From NCBI GenBank assembly GCA_022824405.1, contig JAJDZZ010000012.1, positions 1 to 64,000 on the forward strand: 64,000 nucleotides of DNA. The letters run 5' to 3'. The notes below the pieces were generated by a model that was given only the letters and a program-made list of their open reading frames with translations, did no database searches and was not told the origin of the DNA. This DNA comes from Opitutales bacterium (lineage in GTDB: Bacteria > Verrucomicrobiota > Verrucomicrobiia > Opitutales > UBA2995). A program made the position numbers and the translations under genes. This document shows, one piece after another, positions 36,546-45,316 of the stretch (position 1 is its first letter; every line of letters begins with the position of its first letter).

Positions 36546-37633
36546 AAACAAATCGCATTTTAAAAACTTTCCTTTGGGTTTCTGCTGTTTTTGTTTTGGC
36601 CGGTTGGGCCAGGGCCGAACAAACCCTGACCGTGGTTTCTTTCGGAGGATCCTATGCCAGGGCCTGTGTCGAAGGCTACCACAAGGCCTTTACCGAAGAA
36701 ACGGGCATAAGAATCAAGCTGGAAGACTACAACGGCGGGTTGGCCCAAATCCGCGCCCAAGTCGATTCCGGGGCAGTCCACTGGGACGTCGTCGACACCG
36801 AGAGCGCCCCATTGCTGACGGGTTGCGATGAGGGGTTGTTCGAGTATGTGGACGACCTGGAGCTTCCTCCCGGTCCGGACGGGACGCCCGCGTCTGAGGA
36901 TTTCTTTGACGGAATGTTGAACGACTGCGGGGTGGGCACCCTGATATATTCCACCGTCATTGCCTACAACCCCGAGTACATTGAAGGAGAGGCGCCGACT
37001 TCCATACGGGACTTCTTCGACCTGGAAAAGTATCCCGGGAGACGAGGCATGTTCCGGGCTCCGACAACCAATTTGGAATTCGCCCTGATGGGGGATGGGG
37101 TTCCCCCGGATAAGGTTTTTGAAGAACTTTCCACGGATGAAGGCATGGCGCGGGCATTCCGCAAATTGGACAGCATCAAGGAACAGGTGGTTTGGTGGGA
37201 AACCGGAGCGCAACCGCCCCAGATGCTGGCCGATGGCGAAGTCGTCATGTCCACGGCCTGGAATGGCCGGATATTCAATGCCCAAGTGTTGGAAAAACAG
37301 CCCTTTGTCATTATTTGGGACAGCCACATCCGGGACACTGGATTCATGGCCATCGTCGCGGGAGCTCCCAATCTGGAGAATGCCCGCAAGTTCGTGGCTT
37401 TTGCCACCAGCACTCGCGCCATGGTGGGAGTGGCCAACCGCATATCCTATGCCCCGGTGCGACGTTCCGGGCTCCCCCTCGTAGGCAAACACGTGGAAGC
37501 CGGAGTCGATATGCAACCGCACATGCCCACTTATCCGGACAACTCCAGGAATTTCCTTTGGAATGACGTCGAGTGGTGGAGCGAGCGCCAAGACGAGCTC
37601 ACGGAACGATTCAATGCCTGGCTTTCCAGATAG
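36542..37633 (+). CDS. Periplasmic binding protein, PotD/PotF type
   Basis: 363 aa. The signal peptide ends near GWARAEQ (about residue 25). The mature start TLTVVSFGGSYARACVEGYHKAF is characteristic of the spermidine/putrescine-type family (SBP_bac_8) common in Proteobacteria. The start at 36542 was chosen because it overlaps the ATPase stop and leads directly into the signal peptide. It captures the substrate for the permeases downstream; polyamine or a related organic cation/carboxylate is the family expectation, not proven. Confidence 0.88.
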   Translation: MKTNRILKTFLWVSAVFVLAGWARAEQTLTVVSFGGSYARACVEGYHKAFTEETGIRIKLEDYNGGLAQIRAQVDSGAVHWDVVDTESAPLLTGCDEGLFEYVDDLELPPGPDGTPASEDFFDGMLNDCGVGTLIYSTVIAYNPEYIEGEAPTSIRDFFDLEKYPGRRGMFRAPTTNLEFALMGDGVPPDKVFEELSTDEGMARAFRKLDSIKEQVVWWETGAQPPQMLADGEVVMSTAWNGRIFNAQVLEKQPFVIIWDSHIRDTGFMAIVAGAPNLENARKFVAFATSTRAMVGVANRISYAPVRRSGLPLVGKHVEAGVDMQPHMPTYPDNSRNFLWNDVEWWSERQDELTERFNAWLSR

Positions 37634-37696
37634 ACTCCGGAGGGGATCGTTCATGTCGCTCCGGGAGCTGTTATCCATGCCCTTGCGGATCGAGCC

Positions 37697-38905
37697 ATGA
37701 ATTTGCGGGGGCAGGGCAACGGGTTGGGGCAAAGGATCATCCCCGTGGGGTTGGTTCTGCCGTTGGTCGCGTTCATCCTGGTAACCTTCGTCATCCCTCT
37801 CGCCACCATGGTCGTGCAGAGCATTCACGACCCGGAGGTTGCCGATGCTTTTCCCCGGACCCTCGCCCTTTTGGCCGACTGGGAGGACTCGGACCTTCCT
37901 TCGCCGGATGTTTATGAAGCCATGGCGGTCGAATTGGTCCTTTCCAGGGAAAACCGATCCATTGGAAAAGTGGCAACCCGGGTAAACCGCATCGAGAGCG
38001 GCACGCGAAGCGTCTTTGCCAAGACGGCCCGTCGTCTGGAAGGAGCGGACACCACGGACATGCCCGCCGCCATGATCCAAATCGATACGAGGTGGGGGGA
38101 CGTAGCCCTGTGGAGGGCCATAAGCGAGGCCGGACAACGCTACACCGCGCGCCATTACCTTCAATCCATCGATCTCGAACGAGGATTGGACGGAGGAATC
38201 CGATCCGTCAGCGAAGACCGGAGGATCTACAATACGCTTTACCTGCGAACGGTCTACGTGAGCCTCGCCGTGACTTTGTTGTGTTTCCTGATCGGGTACC
38301 CCATTGCTTTTGCCATTTCCAGTGTATCCGACTCACTCGCCAAGATTCTTCTGGTAATCGTCCTCGTGCCCTTCTGGACCTCCCTGCTGGTTCGAACGAC
38401 CTCTTGGCTCGTCCTCTTGCAGAATCAGGGAGTCATCAATGATATCCTGGTTTGGATCGGCCTCGTGGATGACGGATCGAGACTCGCCCTGGTTCACAAT
38501 ATGACGGGCACTCTCATTGCCATGACACATGTCTTGTTGCCCTTCATGATCCTCCCTCTCTACGCCGTTATGCGTTCCATTCCACCCGTTTATATGCGGG
38601 CCGCGGCATCTTTGGGGGCAAACCCCTTGCAAGCCTTTGCCAGGGTCTACTTCCCTCAGTCTCTCCCGGGCGTTTCGGCCGGATGCCTGCTCGTTTTTAT
38701 CTTGTCCTTGGGTTATTACATCACCCCGGCTCTGGTCGGAGGGGCCAAGGGACAACTCATTTCCAACATGATCGCCTACCACATCCAGACTTCGCTGAAC
38801 TGGGGACTGGCCGCCGCCATTTCGGTTGTCGTGCTCCTGGGCGTATTCGTCTGCTACTTCCTCTTCGACCGATGGGTAGGCATTGACAAACTAAAGCTCG
38901 GCTGA
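37697..38905 (+). CDS. ABC importer permease, PotB type, with long periplasmic insert
   Basis: 402 aa, compared with about 285 for E. coli PotB. The first membrane helix (about 15-38) is followed by about 145 extra, largely charged periplasmic residues before the remaining five helices. The EAA loop is YMRAAASLGANPLQAFARVYFPQSLPG. Such long versions exist in some Proteobacterial polyamine-type importers. The stop and the next start share one base (TGATG). Confidence 0.87.
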   Translation: MNLRGQGNGLGQRIIPVGLVLPLVAFILVTFVIPLATMVVQSIHDPEVADAFPRTLALLADWEDSDLPSPDVYEAMAVELVLSRENRSIGKVATRVNRIESGTRSVFAKTARRLEGADTTDMPAAMIQIDTRWGDVALWRAISEAGQRYTARHYLQSIDLERGLDGGIRSVSEDRRIYNTLYLRTVYVSLAVTLLCFLIGYPIAFAISSVSDSLAKILLVIVLVPFWTSLLVRTTSWLVLLQNQGVINDILVWIGLVDDGSRLALVHNMTGTLIAMTHVLLPFMILPLYAVMRSIPPVYMRAAASLGANPLQAFARVYFPQSLPGVSAGCLLVFILSLGYYITPALVGGAKGQLISNMIAYHIQTSLNWGLAAAISVVVLLGVFVCYFLFDRWVGIDKLKLG

Positions 38906-39735
38906 TGCCAAACCTTGGATGGAAATGCGGGAAAGCCGCCTATGTCACGGTGGTCGCGCTGGGCTTCGGCTTTCTCATTCTGCCTTTGCTGGTGATTATT
39001 CCTTTGAGCTTCAACGTGGAGCCCTATTTCACCTTTACGGAAGGCATGCTTCGTTTGGATGGGGATGCTTATTCGCTACGATGGTATCGGTCCATCCTGG
39101 AAAACCCGGAGTGGCGGGCTGCCATCGGCAACAGCTTCTTCATCGGGTTCTTCGCAGCGGCCCTGGCCACCGTGCTCGGCACACTGGCCGCTATGGGGTT
39201 GAGCCATCCGAAGTTTCCCTTCCGCGAGCTTGTTTCCGCTTTCGTAATCTCGCCCATGGTGACCCCGGTGATCATCGTGGCGGTAGGGGTGTTCTTCTTC
39301 TACTCCGCCATCGGGCTGGGGCAGACTCGCCTCGGGCTTATCCTGGCTCATGCCATGCTCGGGGCGCCCTTTGTCGTCATTACCGTTTCCGCCACCCTGG
39401 CCGGGTTCGATCACACCCTGCTTCGGGCCGCGGCCAGCTTGGGAGCAGGCCCCCTTACGGCTTTCCGTCGCATTCAACTCCCCATTATCGCGCCCGGTGT
39501 CTTCACGGGAGCGCTATTCGCTTTTGCCGCGTCTTTCGACGAAGTCGTCATCGTACTGTTCCTGGGTGGAGTGGATCAGCGCACCATACCTCGCCAGATG
39601 TGGTCCGGGATACGGGAAGAAATAAGCCCGACCATCCTCGCTATAGCCACCTTGCTCATTGCCTTCGCCATCATGGTCCTCCTGGCCGTAGAACTGTTGC
39701 AAAAAAGGGGAAAAAAGATCCATGAAGGCAAGTGA
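38905..39735 (+). CDS. ABC importer permease, PotC type
   Basis: 276 aa with six membrane helices, normal for PotC. The EAA loop is LLRAAASLGAGPLTAFRRIQLPIIAPG. It partners the PotB-type permease. It ends 81 bases before the NCS2 permease fusion, on the same strand, and may be co-transcribed with it. Confidence 0.9.
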   Translation: MPNLGWKCGKAAYVTVVALGFGFLILPLLVIIPLSFNVEPYFTFTEGMLRLDGDAYSLRWYRSILENPEWRAAIGNSFFIGFFAAALATVLGTLAAMGLSHPKFPFRELVSAFVISPMVTPVIIVAVGVFFFYSAIGLGQTRLGLILAHAMLGAPFVVITVSATLAGFDHTLLRAAASLGAGPLTAFRRIQLPIIAPGVFTGALFAFAASFDEVVIVLFLGGVDQRTIPRQMWSGIREEISPTILAIATLLIAFAIMVLLAVELLQKRGKKIHEGK

Positions 39736-39816
39736 TGGCCGGGTCAAAAGGGGAGAGGTCCCGCTTTTCTCTCGATTGGTTTCGGCGGTCCGCTTAGAAA
39801 GGGGATTGGCTTTATA

Positions 39817-41547
39817 ATGGCGAAATTTAATCAGAATATCCGCTATGAACCGAACGAGCGCCCCCCTCACTCGGTCGCTTTTGGAGCCGGTTTTCAGGCC
39901 GCCGTTGTCATCATCACACCGGTGGTGATCGGCGCAGTCCTCATCGGCCGGGCAGCCAATCAGCCGGACAGTTACCTGAATTGGGTCGCTTTCGCGGCGT
40001 TGCTGATCAGTGGAGTGAGCACGGTTCTGCAAGCGGTCAGGGTTGGGCGGATCGGGGCCGGGCACGTGCTCGTAATGGGCACCTCCGGCGCTTTCATCGC
40101 GGTCTGCATCGCTGCATTGGTTCAGGGCGGACCACCCCTAATGGCCAGCCTTATCGTCGTCTCGGCTCTGTTCCAGTTTGCCCTGGCCGCGCGTTTGTCA
40201 CTCCTGCGCCGGATCCTCACCCCGGTGGTGGCCGGAACGGTGATCATGCTGATCGCCGTTACCGTCATGCCCATTGTTTTCGACCTTTTGGAGGATGTCC
40301 CCGCCGACACCTCTCCTCCCGCGAGCCCGATCGTGGCCGGGGCGACGCTGGCAACTCTCCTGGTTCTGACCTTGCGCGCCCCATTGTCGTGGCGGTTGTG
40401 GGCGCCGCTGATCGCGGTTGTGGTCGGTTGCGCGTTGGCCTCGCCCTTCGGACTTTTCGACTTTCAAGCGGTGATAGCCGCTCCCTGGATCGGATTGCCC
40501 GATTACGGGTGGCCGGGGTTGGACCTGACCTTCAGGCCGGAATTCTGGGGCCTGTTGCCGGCTTTTGTGGTCGTCACCCTGGTGGGCGCGATAGAGACCA
40601 TTGGCGACGGAATCGCCATTCAACGGGTTTCGCGCCGCCGGCCGCGGGCGACCGATTTTCGCCTGGTCCAGGGGGCTCTCAATGCCGATGGAATGGGCAA
40701 CCTGCTCTCAGGGCTCATTGGGACGCCCCCCAACACCACCTACTCGAGCAGTATAGCGCTGGCGGAACTCACCGGAGTTGCCGCCCGCCGCGTAGGGGTC
40801 TACGTGGGGAGCATCTTCGCCCTTCTGGCCTTATCCCCCAAGGTGTCTGCCCTCCTCATCGCCATTCCCAATCCCGTGGGGGCAGCTTATATAACCGTGC
40901 TGATCTGCCTGCTTTTCGTCCAGGGCCTGAAGATGGTTGTCCAGGACGGGCTCGATCACCGCAAAGCTGCGGTGGTGGGGCTTTCCTTCTGGCTCGGGGT
41001 GGGCTTCGAGAATAAGGTCATCTTCGCCGACATGTTGAGTGGGATGTGGGGCACCTTGCTCGGGAACGGGATGACTGCCGGGTGCATAACCGCTATTATA
41101 CTGACTGCATTCATGGAGCTGACGGCTCCCCGCCGCCGCCGTCTCGAAACCGAGGTGGCTCTGGCCTCGACACCCCAGATCGACAAGTTCCTCCGCGCCT
41201 TCGCCGCGAAAAACGGCTGGAACGAATCTGCCGCTGGGAGGCTTTGCGCCGCCGGGGAAGAGACCCTGACGATCCTGATGCAGGAAGCCGAGGTCGATGA
41301 AACCGCAAAGGGACGGCGGCTGATTCTCACCGCCCGGTCCGTGGAAGGGGCGGTAGAATTGGAGTTTTTTGCGGCCATAGCGGGAGACAATCTGGAAGAC
41401 CGGTTGGCCTATTTGAGTGAGCAGCCCGAGATACCGGATGAACAGGAGATATCCTTCCGCTTGCTGCGGCATTACGCCTCTTCCGTGCGCCACCAGAAAT
41501 TTCACGGGGTAGACATCGTCACCGTGCAGGTCGAGGGCGGGGCTTAA
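39817..41547 (+). CDS. NCS2 nucleobase/xanthine permease fused to an RsbW-like domain
   Basis: 576 aa. Residues about 15-435 form the UraA-fold transporter of the NCS2 family, with GAIETIGD (Glu260) and the TM10 motif GTPPNTTYSSSI (303-314). Residues about 450-574 do not belong to any transporter domain but follow the anti-sigma kinase (HATPase_c) layout: LRAFAAKNGWNESAAGRLCAAGEETLTILMQ corresponds to the N-box helix region, and ISFRLLRHYASSVRHQKF to the C-terminal helix and strand. The N-box Asn and Gly motifs are degenerate, so catalysis is unlikely. Fusion is clear; the fold of the tail is inferred from pattern. Confidence 0.85.
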   Translation: MAKFNQNIRYEPNERPPHSVAFGAGFQAAVVIITPVVIGAVLIGRAANQPDSYLNWVAFAALLISGVSTVLQAVRVGRIGAGHVLVMGTSGAFIAVCIAALVQGGPPLMASLIVVSALFQFALAARLSLLRRILTPVVAGTVIMLIAVTVMPIVFDLLEDVPADTSPPASPIVAGATLATLLVLTLRAPLSWRLWAPLIAVVVGCALASPFGLFDFQAVIAAPWIGLPDYGWPGLDLTFRPEFWGLLPAFVVVTLVGAIETIGDGIAIQRVSRRRPRATDFRLVQGALNADGMGNLLSGLIGTPPNTTYSSSIALAELTGVAARRVGVYVGSIFALLALSPKVSALLIAIPNPVGAAYITVLICLLFVQGLKMVVQDGLDHRKAAVVGLSFWLGVGFENKVIFADMLSGMWGTLLGNGMTAGCITAIILTAFMELTAPRRRRLETEVALASTPQIDKFLRAFAAKNGWNESAAGRLCAAGEETLTILMQEAEVDETAKGRRLILTARSVEGAVELEFFAAIAGDNLEDRLAYLSEQPEIPDEQEISFRLLRHYASSVRHQKFHGVDIVTVQVEGGA

Positions 41548-41871
41548 GGCGCTGTTGGCAACCGCAAAGGACACTCTCGGGGCATCCCGCTCCATCCTGC
41601 AGTGGAACCGGCCGCCAACTCCAATTGCTCAATTTTGGCGGTTGATCCAGGCGGTTCGTCCCTAGTAGCATGGGGGGAGTATGCGAACTGTGACTGCCTG
41701 TCTCGAAAACGACCCCCTAGCGCGGGCCGTTCGCGGGGCATCGAGATGGAAGGGCAGGACGGGAGCCGGGCCTTTTGCTTGGCGAAAACCTGATGGACTG
41801 GGGAGCCGATAATTGGAATGAATGTTCTTGACCCCGGCGGGGATAATGGAGAGGTGTGGAAAGGCTGGCCG
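41548..41871. other. Intergenic region before the second binding protein
   Basis: About 320 bases with no supported gene. An in-frame ATG at 41818 could add 18 residues to the following protein, but the twin-arginine signal peptide starts at 41872. No strong promoter hexamers, hairpin or riboswitch was recognised. Confidence 0.4.
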
Positions 41872-43188
41872 ATGGCCTTGACGCGGAGGTCGTTGCTCCG
41901 TCGTGGCGCCGCCGGGTTGCTGGCGATCTGCTGTTTGAATTGGAGATACGCGCGAGCCGAAATTGGAGGATTATTTGATATGATTTTAGGCGAAAACCTG
42001 GAAAGTGGGGCGGAGAGGGGAAGCCCCTCTGGCAATGAGATAACCTTGGGCGTGTCCGCCGCCTTTTCCGGTCCCTCCCGCGGGTTGGGTCGAGAACTCT
42101 ATCGCGGAGCCAAAGCCTACTTCGATCACGTCAATGAGAACGGCCTCCTCGGCCGCAGGATCGCCCTCAAGCTATACGACGATGGCTACCAGCCGGACCC
42201 GTGCGTTCGCAACACCATGAAGCTCATGCTGGAGGACCGCGTGTTCCTCCTCTTTGGTTATGTGGGGACCCCTACCGTAACCCGTGTGTTGCCGCTCTTG
42301 AAGAAATTCCAAAACGAGCGCGTCTACCTCTTCTTTCCCTTTACCGGCGCCCAGCCACAAAGGGAACCGCCCTATGGCGATTTTGCTTTCAATTTGCGGG
42401 CCTCCTATCGGCAGGAGACCAACGGTCTGGTGAAGAATTTCGTTCAGGTGGGGAGAAAGCGCATTGCCGTATTCTATCAGGCCGACGCCTACGGCCGGAG
42501 CGGATGGGCGGGCGTCAGGGCGGCCCTACGGGAACACGGCGGAGAATTTGTCGGTGAGGCAACCTACCGCCGCGGACAGCGGTTCACCAGCAGCATGAGG
42601 CCGCAGGTCGAAATCCTGAAGGCCAATTCTCCCGATGCCGTGATCTGCATCGGGTCGTATGCGGCCTGCGCCGCGTTCGCGCGCGATGCCGTGGATCTCG
42701 GCCTTAGCGTGCCCATAGCCAACCTCTCCTTTGTGGGAAGCGAAAACCTCCTCCAGCTCCTCACCGAGGGGCGCGAGAACCCAGACGCCTATACCCGGTT
42801 GCTGGTCAATTCCCAAGTTGTTCCCAGTTACGAGGACTTGTCCATTTCAGCCGTGCGGGAATATCGCGAACTAATGGCGCGGTACAACCCCCAGGTCCCC
42901 GCCGAACTCGCCGAGGAACCCTACGAACCCTTTCCGCAGAGCTTCGTCAGTCTGGAGGGCTTTCTCAACGCCAAGCTTTTGACCGAGATTCTGCGGCGCC
43001 TGGGATTGGATCCCAGCAGGTCCAGGTTGGAGGAAGCGGTCTTTTCGGTACAGGACTACGACCTGGGAATCGGGGAAAAGGTCTCTTTCGGGCCCAATCG
43101 GCGACAGGGGCTCCAAACCGTCTACTACACCATCGTTCGGGACGGCCGTTTTGTCACCCTGGACGACTGGGAAAGCTGGCTGGGTTGA
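41872..43188 (+). CDS. Periplasmic ligand-binding protein with Tat-type signal
   Basis: About 438 aa. The N-terminus ALTRRSLLRRGAAGLLAI is a twin-arginine signal, so the protein may be exported folded. The Peripla_BP_6 core reads AFSGPSRGLGRELYRGAKAYF, LFGYVGTPTVTRVLPLL, LFFPFTGAQPQREPP and VFYQADAYGRSGWAG, closely matching the protein at 31803-32969. No ABC permease of that type is adjacent; a membrane sensor begins two bases after its stop. It is probably a sensing rather than an uptake protein. Confidence 0.85.
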   Translation: MALTRRSLLRRGAAGLLAICCLNWRYARAEIGGLFDMILGENLESGAERGSPSGNEITLGVSAAFSGPSRGLGRELYRGAKAYFDHVNENGLLGRRIALKLYDDGYQPDPCVRNTMKLMLEDRVFLLFGYVGTPTVTRVLPLLKKFQNERVYLFFPFTGAQPQREPPYGDFAFNLRASYRQETNGLVKNFVQVGRKRIAVFYQADAYGRSGWAGVRAALREHGGEFVGEATYRRGQRFTSSMRPQVEILKANSPDAVICIGSYAACAAFARDAVDLGLSVPIANLSFVGSENLLQLLTEGRENPDAYTRLLVNSQVVPSYEDLSISAVREYRELMARYNPQVPAELAEEPYEPFPQSFVSLEGFLNAKLLTEILRRLGLDPSRSRLEEAVFSVQDYDLGIGEKVSFGPNRRQGLQTVYYTIVRDGRFVTLDDWESWLG

Positions 43189-43189
43189 A

Positions 43190-43933
43190 ATGAAAATCGA
43201 GAAACTGTTTCAAAAAACCCGGTTTGGCATCTTCGCCCTCTTCGGGATGATCGTCCTATCGACTTCACTGCTGTGCATTTACACCGTCGACACCCAGTTA
43301 TCGGCGGAGTATGAGACCAACAGCAGGAACATCGCCAAGAGCATTGCCGATTCCAGTGTAGACATACTTCTCAACCGGAACTTGGCCACCCTTCAGTCAT
43401 TGATCGACCAGTTCGTTGAGATTCAGGGCATCCGCTACATCTACATCACCAGCGAGAGAGGTGAGTATCTGGCCCATACCTTCGTTCCCGGCATCCCCAG
43501 ACAGATCCTCGAAAGTGATCCGTCCAGCACCGAGACGGTTGAACGGAGCATCCCGGGGATGGGCGATTTCATTGAGGTCGGAAGCCCGATTTTGGCCGGG
43601 GTCGCCGGCACCGTGCACGTGGGCATGGACATGGACATCGTCGGCCTCAAGATTCAGCGGGCCATCGGTCAGCAGATCATCCTGATCAGCATACTTCTCG
43701 TCCTCGGCGTTCTGGCTTCGATCTGGCTGGTCAACCTGGCCGCAAAACCCCTGGGGGGCCTTCTCGACTACGCAGTGGAATTGGCCGCCGACCGGGGGAA
43801 GGACAAGGAGCCGGACGACGAACTCCTGGCCCGCGACGATGAAGTAGGGGATCTGGCGCGCCTCTTCCGTTACGTGTCCGGCCGATCATCCGATTGGAAG
43901 AAGCCCGGGGCTTCATCGACGAGGGTTCCTTAG
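43190..43933 (+). CDS. Membrane sensor with periplasmic domain and HAMP, lacking an output domain
   Basis: 247 aa. Helix 1 (about 11-32), a periplasmic sensor segment of about 120 residues, helix 2 (about 158-182) and a HAMP domain (about 182-232) are present. The protein ends abruptly 15 residues after HAMP with a Ser/Arg-rich tail and no kinase or cyclase domain. One frame over, the bases after GRSSDW read LEEARGFIDEGSLEGG, which looks more natural. It therefore looks like a histidine kinase truncated when the MFS gene was joined behind it. It may still be a passive signalling subunit. Confidence 0.72.
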   Translation: MKIEKLFQKTRFGIFALFGMIVLSTSLLCIYTVDTQLSAEYETNSRNIAKSIADSSVDILLNRNLATLQSLIDQFVEIQGIRYIYITSERGEYLAHTFVPGIPRQILESDPSSTETVERSIPGMGDFIEVGSPILAGVAGTVHVGMDMDIVGLKIQRAIGQQIILISILLVLGVLASIWLVNLAAKPLGGLLDYAVELAADRGKDKEPDDELLARDDEVGDLARLFRYVSGRSSDWKKPGASSTRVP

Positions 43934-43948
43934 AGGGAGGATCGGCCA

Positions 43949-45256
43949 ATGCACCTTCCACGAAGCGCCATCGCACTCTTCTGCACCTTCCTGATGGTCT
44001 GCTTTGGCACGGTCTACGCTTGGAGTTTCTTCCAGACGATGCTGGTAAGGCAGGTCGGCTGGACCCATACCCAGTCGGCTTGGGCATTCAGTATAGCGAT
44101 TTTCTCGATAGGGGTATCGGCGGCTTGGGCGGGAAACATACTTCCCCGGTTGGGCCCGAGGTTTCTCGCGTTGACCGGAAGCATCCTGTTTTCGGGCGGT
44201 TATCTGATTTCCGGGGTGGCCTTGCACTTGGATGTCATCCCGCTATTTTATTTGGGTTACGGGGTTATAGGGGGCGTGGGAATCGGGCTGGGATACGTTA
44301 CCCCGGTCGCGACCGTGGCCAAGTGGTTTCCGGACCGCAAGGGGCTGGCCACGGGAATCGTGGTAATGGGCTTCGGCATCGGGGGCTTTCTCCTGAGCAA
44401 GGGACTGGCCCCATTCCTGATCGTGCAGACGGCCGGCGCCTTGCCCATGGTCTTCATCTGGCTCGGCATCATATTCGCCTGCATTCTGCTTCCCTGCAGC
44501 TTTGCCCTGAGCGATCCCCCGGCTGCCGCCACTCTGACTACTTCCGCCGCGGGCAAAGCCCCTGGGTTCGATGAGCCGGAATCCGCCCTTACCTACCTCC
44601 GGACCCCCCAATTCGTAATCATGTGGATCGTCTTCTTCTTCAACATCGCCGCCGGAATATCGGTGGTCAGCTTCCAGTCGGAAATTCTCCAGGAGATCTG
44701 GGGCTTGGCCGATGGGACGATCGAGCCGACCACGCTGGCGGAATACGGCGCCACCCTCATTGCGGTGAGTTCGATCTGCAACGGTTTGGGGCGCCTTTTC
44801 TGGGGATTGCTTTCCGACCGGTTCGGACGGGTCACAATTTTCAGGGTGCTTCTGGCCAGCCAGATGGTCGTCTTTGGCATTCTCATGACCGAAACCAACC
44901 CTTGGGTCTTCTCTGCTTTGGTCTGTTACGTCCTGCTCTGCTTTGGCGGCGGATTCGCTACCATGCCGCCCTTCGTTATCGACGTATTCGGCGCCAAAAA
45001 AATGTCCAAGATCTATGGGGTTGTTTTGACCGCATGGGCCGCCGCCGGTATCTGCGGACCACTTTATGTGGGCTACTTGAAGGATGTGTATCCCGACCGG
45101 GCCGTCATGTATTGCTTCCTCATCGGGATCTTCATGCTCGGCGCCGGCTACCTTTTCTCTTATCTGCTGAACGACGGAAGGATTCGTCTCGGCCGACCCA
45201 CATTGGAAAGCACGCTGCACCGGTATGGCATTGCGGCGGAGGAAGGGAAAAGTTGA
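43949..45256 (+). CDS. MFS permease, oxalate/formate antiporter (OFA) family
   Basis: 435 aa with 12 predicted helices. GLGYVTPVATVAKWFPDRKG followed by LATGIVVMGFGIGGF is the OFA signature, and the second half has RLFWGLLSDRFGRVTIF. OFA members exchange small carboxylates such as oxalate, formate, lactate or related acids. An AGAGGGAGGA ribosome-binding site precedes the ATG. It begins 15 bases after the truncated sensor. Confidence 0.88.
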   Translation: MHLPRSAIALFCTFLMVCFGTVYAWSFFQTMLVRQVGWTHTQSAWAFSIAIFSIGVSAAWAGNILPRLGPRFLALTGSILFSGGYLISGVALHLDVIPLFYLGYGVIGGVGIGLGYVTPVATVAKWFPDRKGLATGIVVMGFGIGGFLLSKGLAPFLIVQTAGALPMVFIWLGIIFACILLPCSFALSDPPAAATLTTSAAGKAPGFDEPESALTYLRTPQFVIMWIVFFFNIAAGISVVSFQSEILQEIWGLADGTIEPTTLAEYGATLIAVSSICNGLGRLFWGLLSDRFGRVTIFRVLLASQMVVFGILMTETNPWVFSALVCYVLLCFGGGFATMPPFVIDVFGAKKMSKIYGVVLTAWAAAGICGPLYVGYLKDVYPDRAVMYCFLIGIFMLGAGYLFSYLLNDGRIRLGRPTLESTLHRYGIAAEEGKS

Positions 45257-45316
45257 TGCCGCCGGAGGGGGATTCGGCCTGCCTCGTCGGAGGGGACTCG
45301 AACGGTTCGGGCCGCT

